This document shows, piece after piece, positions 24,249 to 34,957 of a stretch of DNA of 64,000 nt. A program made the position numbers and the translations under genes. Every line of letters starts with the position of its first letter. The stretch's first letter is position 1. The notes under the pieces were generated by a model that was not told where the DNA came from, ran no database searches, and saw nothing but the letters and a program-made list of their open reading frames with translations. The stretch is from Strongylocentrotus purpuratus. Lineage: Eukaryota > Echinodermata > Echinoidea > Camarodonta > Strongylocentrotidae. The stretch is taken from NCBI RefSeq assembly GCF_000002235.5, contig NW_022145601.1, positions 7,107,322-7,171,321 of the forward strand, read 5' to 3'.

Positions 24249-24475
24249 TGTTTACGATTCTATTCCATATGGTGTTTTAATTATTATGATAATCAGAATG
24301 GTTTGATTGTCATGCACATAATCAAGGACCTAAGGTTACCGGTTTACGATTCAATTCCACATGGTGTTTCAATTATTATGATAATCAGAAAGGTGTGATT
24401 TTGTCGTGCACATATTAAATCAAGAACCCAACGTAACCTGTTTACAATTCTACTATTCCAAACGGTGTTTTATTG
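24249..24475 (+). repeat. Tandem repeat, ~95 bp, 2.4 copies
   Basis: TGTTTACGATTCTATTCCAT recurs as GGTTTACGATTCAATTCCAC at 24,341 and TGTTTACAATTCTACTATTC at 24,439; each has the ATTATTATGATAATCAGAA core or a worn form. Confidence 0.8.
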
Positions 24476-25129
24476 AAGCTTGTTTTATATGCTAAGGATA
24501 TAATCAATCCATCGGAGTGAAAACATGATTGGAATTAGTACATACAATCCATGATTGTGCAAATCGATATCTGGGGCAGGCAACGTTCGGTCAGATTTTA
24601 GCTTTATATTCAAACAACGTTTTGCGTAACTTTTTAAAGTTTTGTTAACAACAAAAAACATAGACGCCCTGTATATATTTGAAATGTTGGTTTATTTTGC
24701 TGAGAGAATATAAACAAATTGTTGCTGAAACATGTTGAAGAAAAATGGTCTAATGGAAAAAGGAATAGATTACACTTTTCTGCTCATTATTGAATACAGG
24801 GAGGGGAAGTCCATCCTGATATTAGGCCAGTAACATTTCAACAACAAAAAACAAAAAATAATAGGAGGCGGCCCCAAAAAGAAAGCGGACGGGGACGCTA
24901 AACATGTATTTTTTTTTAATGGCCTTAAGTTAGCTTCATTAGAAGCAGAACAATAATTTTGGTTTTCTGTTGTAAGCAGGAAATCTAAATTTTGTATTCT
25001 TTCATCAATATTCGACTTTAAACGCATTTGTTTTAAAAACCCTTGCAGAAATCTTGAATTAGATCCTCTTTAACATTCTGATACAATTTGAGTCAAATTT
25101 TGCCATCAAACTTTTGGGGCTCCCAACGC

Positions 25130-25319
25130 TTAAAGCTTATCTGCCGTAGTTTAGGGATTAGACCGCTCTGCAAGGTCACTGGACATGTGGTTATCTCATC
25201 AACTCAGCTCTCAGTTAACATAAGAAAAAGAGGATCATGGGGGACCAATGATCACCGATTCTGCATTGTTTGTTATATAGAGGGCGCAAGTAGCTACCAG
25301 TAGTGCAGTGGGACTTTAA
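25130..25319 (-). mobile_element. TTAA-type MITE, family C
   Basis: TTAA at both edges. The right edge, read inverted, is CTTAAAGTCCCACTGCACTA; other copies lie at 29,835, 54,705 and 59,618. Internal landmarks are CTCTATATAACAAACA and GGTTATCTCATCAACTCAG. The left edge abuts family D sequence (24,880-25,129). Confidence 0.75.
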
Positions 25320-26140
25320 GAGGCTCTACAGTGGAGGTAGGAACGATGAGAGGAAGACAAACTTGTGGAAGAATTCAGTTAGAGAGGCAAGGTGATAAAA
25401 AGAAATGATAGTTTAACAATGTCCCTCTAAATCACGGCAGTCAACAACCAAAAGCTTCCAATATCCAATTTTTCAGGTTGTACATTTGCCTTTATAAATG
25501 AAGAAGAAAAAAATGTGAAGGGTTCTTCAATTTTCACAAATGCCATGTTATTGAACAATTTCCAATAGAGGAATAAATAATTATTGGATACACTAAACGT
25601 AGAGCTACCTTAAATTGAGGTTAAAGTCAACTTTTGGACTATATTTTATGATAATTATACTTAATAGGTATAATACATGTAGTTATAATCCAAAACAATA
25701 AATTCAGGAATTATATTCACTTTAATCATAAGATAAAACAATTAACAATTAAGTTTTGTCAACAACTTTCATATCCACTCAAATAACCATCTGTTTTCTC
25801 TATTTCTTTTATTATCCTTCTTCTTTTTCTTCTTCTCCTAGTTCTATAGCTATTTTTTTTTTTTCATTTTTCTCCGATCTAATTTTCTTTTTTTTTATAA
25901 TTCTTATTCCTTATTTAATCTTTCTTCTATATTATATTTATCCCTGTTAATTTGTCTTTCTTTTTCTTTTTTCTCTCTTTCTTTAATTCTTTCTTTTTCT
26001 TTCTTCTTTAATTCTTTCTTTCTTACTATATGATTACTTTCTTACTTTTTCCTACCATTCTTTCCTTTTCTGTTTTTTCTTGCCTCGAACAGCTGTGTGG
26101 CCGCTGGCTGCAGTCGGGAAACCCCCTGCAACCCTCTTCC

Positions 26141-26171
<31 letters not shown>

Positions 26172-26963
26172 ACCCCTTACCTCCGCCGGGCTGTAGTACC
26201 GTAGTGGACAGAACCAGACGCAGAAATACTACCAACAACCAACAATACGGGACTCACTCCGCTCCACGCACGTACACCTGTTGGCTCTTCTAAAACAAAA
26301 CTGCTGTTTCATGCACTGCTAATACATGATTATTGTGAGTATATACAATTTGGTCCTTTATCATTTTTTTAATTACAAACTGCATAACTGTCGGACTAAC
26401 TTTCTTCGACTAAATCTTACTGGATCCCATATGTAAAAGTCAGTAAAGTCAATGATCTCGATCGTCTCCCATCTTTATTGCACAGGTACCATTACTATCA
26501 GTACTGCACTGTTTGATGAAAGAGGTTCCGTGTGTAGTTACTACCGGTAGTTGGAATGGAGATTCCAATGACTATTTTTTTTTCCTTCTATATTTATGTT
26601 AATCTTTCATCGTGTTTGATATTTCAATCTAGTATTCTTTACCTCTATGTATAAAGTATTGCAAACTATCTGTCTTGCTCTTCTTGTCATATGTTCTTAT
26701 AATAAGTTATAACTCGTAATTAATGTAATTTTTTTAAATATTTGTTTCTGTATAAAACTATAATGTTAGTCTCCTTTTCATTGATGCGTGCTGTATTTAC
26801 TGTTCAATTTATCGCTATTTTATAATTGCAATTTGTCTATATATATTTATATGTCTTCATGATTGATCAATTGGACAAACAAACAAATTTTTCCTAATCT
26901 ATATTAGTACATTTTACATATTTTGTTAAATATATAATAATTTTCAACCTTGTGGGTGCTGCG

Positions 26964-26972
26964 TATAAATAG
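26964..26972 (+). promoter_or_regulatory. Possible TATA box of the JmjC gene
   Basis: TATAAATAG lies 101 bp before the start codon. Against it, CTCACAG at 27,034-27,040 could be a splice acceptor, in which case the promoter lies further upstream, perhaps near the GC-rich stretch at 26,080-26,290. Confidence 0.3.
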
Positions 26973-27072
26973 TCTGTTAACATGGTTAGATATTTTTATC
27001 AATTGAGTATGATACTCTCTTATAAATTGTCTCACAGAAAGAGTTGGACACAGAACTTGACAGAAGGTCAAG

Positions 27073-28871
27073 ATGATCCTTGTTGCTCTCCACCTTCTTC
27101 AGCTGATAGCTGTAACCCTTGGAGGAGAAGACATTCCTGAAGGTCACTTAAAACCCTTTGGTCATCATCGACCACCAGACGTGATCATCGATGAGCTCTA
27201 CGACCTCCCAGACCCGCAGACCTTCTGGGACGAGTATGTCTCTTTGGAAAAAGCCGCCATCTTTCGAGGAGCTGCCGCTCGTAGTCCTGGCTTCACCCTG
27301 TGGACTGAGGAATACCTGAGTGAAGCGTATGGAGACCTTGAGGTTAGACTGGAAGGCAAGCATGAGAGAAACAGTGGTATTCCCGTCGGAGAGAAAGGCC
27401 TGGGTCGGGATACTCTACGTAGCTTTCTCAAGACATTCCGCGACCAGGACACCTACATCGTCTCCGAGCTGCCGGAGCCAATGTACAAAGACTTCTACAT
27501 CCCTCCGAGCATCTCATGCGGGAACATGCGCAACCGCCTTGTCGAGATTGACCTATGGATGAGCTCCGGAAACACACACAGTATCGTCCACAAGGATGCC
27601 TTCAACGCTGTCAACTGCTTGATGAAGGGCACCAAGTACTGGAAGCTGATCGAGTACAAGTACGAGAAGTGGCTCTACAAGACATGGGAACCTAAGAGGG
27701 AGATAGGAGGCAACTCACAGGTCGACCCACACAGCATCGATCTGCTTAAGTATCCTGATGTCGCCAAAGTCAGATGGTCCAACATCACAATCAATGCAGG
27801 AGATTGCCTGTTCCTACCAAAATGTAATTACTTTCTTTCTGTGGTCATTACCAATATAAATCCTAATTAATGAAAGTAAGAATGAATATTCTGATCTTGT
27901 TGATATCACATATATTATTAGATTATGTTGTAATGTTCAATTCATTTTTTTTTTTTTTAACACATTAAAATCTATTCACTTACTCCTACTACTAGGCTGC
28001 ATGGTTTACAAAGGGGCCTAAAACAAAGACATTGAATACTTTTAAAGGAACTTTTCAAAATCATCAACCCTGTTGTAGCTCCAGCAACTTTATGAGTACC
28101 GGCAGTGCATTTTAAAATATGAATCCTCTCTGGTAACATATATACCTGGATGGAGTCTGGCAAATATAGATTAATCTGTTGACTTCTGATTTATGTCATT
28201 GTTAGAAGGCTGTGTCCCGGAACCACCAGATTCCAGTAGCCTAGGCAATGGGCCAATCGTTTCTTCCCATTTAATAGTTAACTATTGACATAAATCTTCC
28301 TATGAAAAGGATTACAAAGGAGAATTTTTCATATTTTAGTAGTCATGCTATTCTCTTTTCTTGTGCCACCAATTCTGTGAAGTATGTTACAAAGTCACCT
28401 GTTTAAATAGGATTTAATAATGATATAAATAGTATGTAATGTTAAATTTGCATGTTTGGATTTAAGTATGACAGTACTTTTTTAAATGGGATATAATAAT
28501 AATAATAATAATAATAATAGTAATGTTAAATTTGCATATTTGTACAGTATTTATTAAAATGGGATATAATAATAATAATTATAATAATGTTGAATTTCCA
28601 TTTTTGAATTTGAGTTTCTGAAGAGAACTCCACCTAGTCACCACCCCTTTTTTGTTTCTGTTTGCTGATCAGCGTATTACCACCAGGTATCATCGGCAGG
28701 CGACCCCAACATGGCGGTATCCATTCTCTTCTCCAGGATCACGCAGTTCGACGATACAGGATGCAATGAGACTGATATTGACTTTACCCCTCTGAGCGAG
28801 GTGGACGTTTTATGGAGCTGGCCCGGGCATGGTATCATGAGTATGGGCAACTTAGATGTCTGGTTTTTAAA
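27073..28871 (+). CDS. Exons 1-2 of the JmjC gene: signal peptide and catalytic cupin
   Basis: Exon 1 (27073-27823) encodes the signal peptide and 232 more residues, including HSIVHKDAFN and LMKGTKYWKLIE. Exon 2 (28673-28871) supplies the second half of the cupin, beginning at the split Ser codon of PKSYYHQV and running through a MAVSILFSR strand. Splitting the iron ligands over two exons means exon 1 alone, which stays open for 15 more codons into the intron, would give an inactive protein if read through. Confidence 0.88.
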
Positions 28872-31800
28872 GTAAGTTTGTCGGTTAAGCGTTGTCTTTC
28901 TTTAGACTTGTTGCCATTGTTATTGCCAAGTACACTGCACTCATGCCTCCTAGATCTAACAAGTATTAAAAGTTAGAAATTTTGAGTAGAATTAAAAGTA
29001 GTCTATTCAAATAATGTAGATGTTTAGCATGTACCGTAACTCAATTCCATAGCATTGTCATCATCTATGTATTTAATATATAACCAGACATTTTTGGCAT
29101 GCACTAAATGTTCACAAATTTCTTGTGTGGGGCCCTGCTTTTTAACTTTGTTTATCGATAACAATTAAATTTCTATGACAAGTTTGCTCCCAGCCAATCG
29201 AATGCCATGATTTCAGTAGCTTTGACATCTATAATTCTTTAACCACTAGCACTCCTATTTTTCTTATTTTTAAAAATTTAGAAAAATCCTGGCTGTCGAT
29301 GGTCATATATTTGATAAGAATATGAAAGGAATATAATAGGAATATAGTAGGAATATGAAAATCATATAGTTTCACAGATTGCAATATCGCATCCCTGCTG
29401 TAATCATGACGATGCTATGCTTTCTATCTCCATGTACTCTATTCCAAATTTTCTCCAAACATCAATAATATCCACTTGCCCTACTTCAATCCAATCTCAT
29501 TGCCCTGTTCATATCTGCTACCCCACTCATTCGTAAATTCTGAGCGTTCGACCCTTGGCCCAAAAACGTATTGCATGCTGGGTGACCACATTGCAAGGCA
29601 GAACTCGCTGATCAAAGTGAATACCATATTCGTAATTATAAGAGTATCGTCAATATTAACTTTACTATCACTTCTGTTTTATGTTAAGAGCTAACTACAT
29701 TGACTTTGCAACGGAGCATGGACAAATGACAGAAGAGGACATAAGGAAAGACGTGGTCACAGCTTTCCCTGAAATGGAGAAAGAGGAGCTCAGTCAGTTT
29801 GTGAGCAAGGTTAGTCCTTTAATTAAAGCCCCTCTTAAAGCCCCACTGCACTTCTTATAGCTACTTACGCCCTCTATATAGCAAACATTATGCCTAATCT
29901 GTGACCGATGGTCCCCTTTTTCTTATGTTAATTGAGAGCTGATTTGATGAGATAACCACCAGTCAGTGACCATACAGGGAAGTCTAATCCCTCCTGGCCA
30001 AATTAGTGCATATAGGCTTTAAAGTGTTGGGAGCCCTAAAAATTTAATAGCAACATTCACTTAAATTGTATCATAATGTGAAAGAGGATGTCATTTAAGA
30101 CACATTTCTACAAGTATTTTAAAAAACAAATGTGTTTGAAGTTGAATATTGATGAAAGAATACCACAATTTGGGTTTTCTGCATACAACAGAAAACCCAA
30201 ATTATGTATTCTTAATTCTTTCATCAATATTTGTCTTTAAACACATTTTTTTTAGAACAATCTCCTTACATCCATAAACATCTAAAAACCTTGCTTGTTT
30301 ATGGAAACCTTTCCCATATACTCCTATAGGCCTACCATATTGTAATTCTTCTTCTCTTTCTTCTTTCTTATTCCTCATGTTCTTCTTTTTGTTCTTTTTC
30401 ATCTTGTTTTCTTCCTCCTTTTCCTTCTCTTTCTCTTACTCCTCCTTCTCATCTTCCTCATTCCCTTTCTCCCCATTATCCTTATTTTCATCTTCTGTTC
30501 TTCCTGTTTGTACTCCTTTTTCTTCTCCTCTTCCTTCTTCTTTTTCTCCTCTTCCTTCTTTTTCTTCTCCTCTTCCTTTTTCTTCTTCTCCTCTTCCTTC
30601 TTCTTCTCCTCTTCCTTCTTCTTCTTCTCCTCTTCCTTCTTCTTCTCCTCTTCCTTCTTATTCTCATCTTCCTCGTTCTCTTCCTCCTTTTCCTTCTCAT
30701 TCTCCTTTTTTCTCCTCTTCCTTCTTCTTTTTCTCCTCTTCCTTCTTTTTTTTCTCCTCTTCCTTTTTCTTCTTCTCCTCTTCCTTCTTATTCTCCTCTT
30801 CCTTCTTCTTCTTCTTCTCCTCTTCCTTCTTTTTCTTCTCCTCTTCCTTTTTCTTCTTCTCCTCTTCCTTCTTATTCTCCTCTTCCTTCTTATTCTCATC
30901 TTCCCCGTTCTCTTCCTCCTTTTCCTTCTCATTCTCCTTTTTTTCTCCTCTTCCTTCTCCTTATTATTCTCCTTTCCAACCTCCCTCTTTTCCTTCTCTT
31001 TCTTCACCTATTTATTCTCCTCCTTCTTCCTTCTCCTTCTTCTCCTTTTCTCCTCCTCTTCCTTTTTCTTCTTCTCTTCCTCAGGCATGGAGAGTACTAG
31101 ACAAATCAGGAAAGGGTTTTTTAACGACTGATGATATTAATGATCTGGACATCGACTCATGGAGAGAACATGTCATTAGTATGTTTGAAAATGAGCCCTC
31201 TAATACTGAGGAATTTGAGTACTTTATGATTGAGGCGGGATCAATTGAGTAAGTTCATGACATTCAGAATATATACAATTTTTTTTTAAATAAAGGTTTT
31301 GGTTAGCTTTTCTTTGCTTGTCTACATGTACAACTACAAGCTTCATCAGAAGCATTCTTTTACGCAATTAGTAAGAAATTCTGTTTTGGTTTACTGCACA
31401 CTTGACGCAGGTGAGGTTCATGTATCCCAAGACCAGCCTGGCAGGAATCGATTACTTAAAATGCTTGGGGTGCTATAATAGCAGCCATGCTAAAGCCAGG
31501 ATGATAATACTGGAGCACTGGGGGCCTGTTGCATAAAACTTTCTACTTATGGTAACTTTGCCATCAATACTACCCTAATTTTCATTGCAACATTACTCAA
31601 GAGCCAATCAATGTTTCTTTTGAAGTTACCATTAATGACAAAGTTACCATCAATGGTAAGCTAAATGCGATAGGGCCCAGGAGTGTGAAGTTTGACAAAC
31701 AAGATTGCTTTTCATGAACCTGTAATTATTTTTTTTTTTAATTCTCCTTGCATGATTTAGAAACATTCTTGAGCGTCTAATGGATGCCTATCCTGATCAG

Positions 31801-33216
31801 ATAACGAGGGGTGTGTTTGTCGAGCACTACACTACTCACCTGGGAGGTACAGAGGGATATGCAAATGAGGTAAGGAAATCATGGCCCTACGCAGGGTTCA
31901 CAGCTATCCTGTAAATCAAGGAAAAGCTTGAAATAAGAGTTCCTTTTGTCCAAGTTTTGGAAAAGTCTGTAAATTGACAGAAAATTCACCCAAATCAGGG
32001 GAAAGATCAGGGATTGTTACCCCTTCCCCCCCCCCCTCCCCCATAAAAAAGTGTCAGACTTGTTTATGGTGTAGGTTTGGTAAAAAATGGTACTGTTTCT
32101 TAAAGGGGATCTATACCATTCTGAATTTCATAATCCATGTCTGAAACTTGAAACTGTAGATTTATGAATAGGGCAGAAAATGGGGATTTAAAGAATGTAT
32201 GACTTGTATTCCCTTACTGGTAGTATATATTCTATTATTGAGACTGTTAAAGGTAAAGACCAGTTATGGTCATGCGATTGCATTGTGAAAGAAATGTTGT
32301 GGAATCGATCAGAAAAGGTTGATCATCTAGCATCTAGCATCTGCAAGGTTCTGGAATCATCAAAATGATAAGAAATTCTTCGTAAAGTTACAAGCACTAT
32401 ACACAGAAAGATGTATATGGGACTACCTTATATCTCTCACAGACCATGAGAGAAACAAATTTACCAAATATATGAATTAGTAGGGGGTTTCCCGGCAAAT
32501 TTTTTATCATCATGTATTGGTCAAAACATATTCTTTCACATGATTGGTAATGAGAGCTTCCATTTCATTTTTTGAAATTGGGGCGTTACCAATACTGGTC
32601 TTTACCTTTAATTATATATCACAACCTATACTTTACCTAATCATTCTTAGATCAGTTATCTACAAGACTCTACCTTATGGTAAGACTGACCGCAATTCGG
32701 TTATAGGACAATTATCCCCTGGACAATAACCCTCCGGCCAATTACCAACTGAACAATTACCCCCCAGAAAATTATCCCCTGGAAAAGTACCCCCCGGACA
32801 AATTATCCCCAAGGACAACCACCCCCCAGAAAATTACCCCCAGAAATTTGTTTAACAAACTTATTATCAGGGAGGACTTCCCCTCGTATGAACAGGGTTG
32901 TTCTTGGGAGGCGGGGAGGAATTTTCTGGGGGGTTATTGTCCTTGGGGGAGGGGGTAGTTTTCCGGAGGGTGATTGTCCAGGGAGTCATTGTCCTGATAC
33001 GCCACAATTCCTTTCAATTATTCCTCATCCTTATATTTGCAGATATTTGATGGTTTGGCAGGTGAATCCAGGGATACAGCCACTCCACAGCAGATCAAAG
33101 CCAACATGGACTCTGCGCTGAAGAAGTGGCAAGAGAACGAGGCTGATGAATTGTCGCCTGAGATCGATGACACCTTTGAAATGAAAGATGTTCATTTTCT
33201 CAGAGAGGAACTCTAA
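27073..33216 (+). CDS. ER-lumen JmjC/cupin_8 hydroxylase with EF-hand-like segment and REEL retention signal; 6 exons
   Basis: Exons 27073-27823, 28673-28871, 29689-29809, 31085-31248, 31761-31869, 33043-33216; 1,518 nt, 505 aa. The start has A at -3 and opens a signal peptide (MILVALHLLQLIAVTLGG). The JmjC core has H173-K-D175, K188 at the spacing of the 2-oxoglutarate-binding Lys of FIH, and H254 in SYYHQV, so an active Fe(II)/2OG site is expected. Residues 363-374 (DKSGKGFLTTDD) form an EF-hand-like loop. The protein ends REEL, a KDEL-type signal. By family it hydroxylates a protein side chain; the substrate is unknown. JMJD8 is the ER-resident vertebrate relative that comes to mind, but orthology is not shown. 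The first exon is long and GC-richer than its surroundings. Confidence 0.9.
29835..30022 (+). mobile_element. TTAA-type MITE, family C, in JmjC intron 3
   Basis: TTAAAGCCCCACTGCACTTC at the left, TTAA at 30,019-30,022 on the right, 188 bp. It is followed without a gap by family D sequence (30,019-30,250) starting AAGTGTTGGGAGCCC. Confidence 0.8.
30345..31082. repeat. 730-bp CTT/TCC pyrimidine tract at an intron end
   Basis: Almost uninterrupted pyrimidine on the coding strand, built from TCTTCTCCTCTTCC-like units, ending in the CTCAG acceptor of JmjC exon 4. Long open frames on both strands here are compositional. Such mirror-rich polypurine/polypyrimidine DNA can form triplex (H-DNA). Confidence 0.9.
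31085..31248 (+). CDS. Exon 4 of the JmjC gene: EF-hand-like segment
   Basis: Encodes AWRVLDKSGKGFLTTDDIND and on to the IEAGSIE end. Loop positions 1 (D363), 3 (S365), 6 (G368), 8 (L370) and 12 (D374) fit an EF-hand, but position 12 is Asp instead of Glu and position 5 is Lys, so calcium binding is uncertain. Its acceptor follows directly on the 730-bp pyrimidine tract. Confidence 0.8.
32247..32611. mobile_element. TTAA-type MITE (family B), intact ends
   Basis: Begins TTAAAGGTAAAGACCAGT and ends ACTGGTCTTTACCTTTAA, with TTAA at both edges; 365 bp, non-coding, in the last intron of the JmjC gene. It shares its left half with the copy at 15,300 and its right half with the left part of the inverted copy at 42,356. 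Confidence 0.85.
32704..32996. mobile_element. Fold-back minisatellite element in the last JmjC intron
   Basis: C-rich units (ATTATCCCCTGGACAAT) then G-rich units (TTATTGTCCTTGGGGG), joined by CTTATTATCAGGGAGGACTT. It ends 46 bp before the final exon. Confidence 0.75.
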
Positions 33217-33222
33217 CAAAGC

Positions 33223-34100
33223 ATCTATCCTTTTTTGTTGACTCTGACAATATTTGTTTCTGGGTACATGTACTATAGTATTCTGTTATTTGCAGTTTTG
33301 CTTCCTGAAGCCTAGTTTTGTCTACATATACCATGTGAGTCAAACAAAAGTTTACACCTAGAAAATTGCTTATTATTTTTTAAATCATCTATGCACAGTA
33401 AATTATTATACATCTCATGAAAGAGAGTTTTATCCCAAATGATTTGGTATCATTTTTGTGTGGTATGTGTTCACGCTTGGATGAACAAGAGGCATTGTTT
33501 GCGAGAGTGCAAAATCGAATTGTGCCAAAGTGATGCCTACAGTATGTGTTATGTTGGGATTAGAGGAGTAAGAGAATGAATTGAATGTATCAAATGAAAT
33601 GCATTGCATATGCTTTTTGCAGAAGCAAAGTCACACACCCACGCGCGCGCACACATGTTCGTTGATATTTGATATTTGATATGTGTGGCATGATTAATTT
33701 TGTAAAGAATGCTATTTGGATCTGCAAAGACCGAATTAATGCCGAAATCCCAATTGTTTTATTCAAGCATCACATAAGCAACTTACAAGTCGATTTTTGC
33801 ACTCTCGCAAACAATGCCTCCTGTTCATCCAAGCGTGAACACATACCACACAAATATGATACCAAATGATTTGGGATAAAACACTCATTCATAAGGTGTA
33901 TAATAATTTACTGTTCATAGCTGATTTTTTAAATAATTAGCAATTTTCTAGGTGTAAACTTTTTTTTTGACTCACACTGTATATGATACATATGTGTAAA
34001 AATCATCTATCCATTCTGTTGTTGAATCTGTCCACATTTTTCTTGGTACGTGTATTTTTTGCGGTTTTGTTTCCTTAAGTCTATTTTTGTTTTTGTAACA
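33223..34100 (+). repeat. Diverged direct repeat flanking the Tc1-like element
   Basis: About 95 bp after the JmjC stop (33,223-33,325: CATCTATCC...TTGCAGTTTTGCTTCCTGAAG) recurs at 34,006-34,100 (CATCTATCC...TTGCGGTTTTGTTTCCTTAAG), about 70% alike by eye, with the TA-type element between. Confidence 0.65.
33331..33979. mobile_element. Long-TIR TA-type element (Tc1/mariner-like MITE), 649 bp
   Basis: The right end read inverted is CAGTGTGAGTCAAAAAA; the left end is CCATGTGAGTCAAACAAAAG. The arms match for roughly 200 bp (both contain TTTACACCTAGAAAATTGCT and GTGTGGTATGTGTTCACGCT). Flanked by TA on both sides. No transposase. It lies 115 bp past the JmjC stop, inside the likely 3' UTR. Confidence 0.85.
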
Positions 34101-34109
34101 CATGAATGT

Positions 34110-34115
34110 ATTAAA
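34110..34115 (+). terminator. Possible poly(A) signal of the JmjC gene
   Basis: ATTAAA about 0.9 kb after the stop, downstream of the Tc1-like element; no AATAAA occurs earlier in the flank. Weak prediction. Confidence 0.3.
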
Positions 34116-34957
34116 GAATACATAAATATACAGAAACTATGTTGAAACCTTCAAAATGCCATTTTATATGAAACACAGTGATTGTGAACTTAGTAACATT
34201 TAAATTTCTATATTCAATTTTGATTTCTATCTGGACCTTCTGTAAAAAAGTTAGTAGTAGTAGTAATTATAATAATAATAATAATAATTATAATTATAAT
34301 GATATGATAATAAATTGTTATTATATTAAGGACAACGTATATATTTCTCTTTCGATTCTACATATGGTATACTATTAATATTATTTCAACCGTCACTCAT
34401 GTAAATGAGTATAACATATAAGGCGCCACGGATTTATTCAACTGGCATTCGGAATGCATGTAGAATGCCCTATTCAGAATCTATTGTTCTGTTAATCCGC
34501 ATTCCAGAATGTACCTAGAATGTACCTAGAATGCGGTACTTAACGACTTAATTGGCGCATTGTGGGTGCATTCTGGAATGCTCCATGAATAGGCCATCCA
34601 AACAAAGGCGAGATCGATCGGCAGCAACTACATTCTTGATATTGCGTGCCGGAAGAGTTTCGATATAGAATGCACCATAAGAATTGATAGAAATCGACAG
34701 ATTCTCTCCCGCGATCGGTCGCTCTTTGCATTTCTCGAGCGCAGGTGATAATGGACTTACTTTGATTTCTTTCCGACGGCTTAATTTTTGTCATAAACTC
34801 CGGTAACATCAGCGATATTTAATTGTTTTCGCTTCTAGCTCTCTTTCTCTCACTATTTATTTCTCAAGCGTCGGTGATATTGTAATTGATTTTCTTTCTT
34901 TTCTTCAGCTTATTGAAGATGGTGAAAAGAGTAGAAGAAAGATTGAGAAAGAATGAA

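Noticed and set aside
30377-31131. Frames of 200-290 codons, Ser/Phe or Lys/Arg rich, on both strands
   Set aside because: They arise from the pyrimidine tract. Only the last 55 codons of the 291-codon frame are real and belong to JmjC exon 4, entered by splicing at 31,085.
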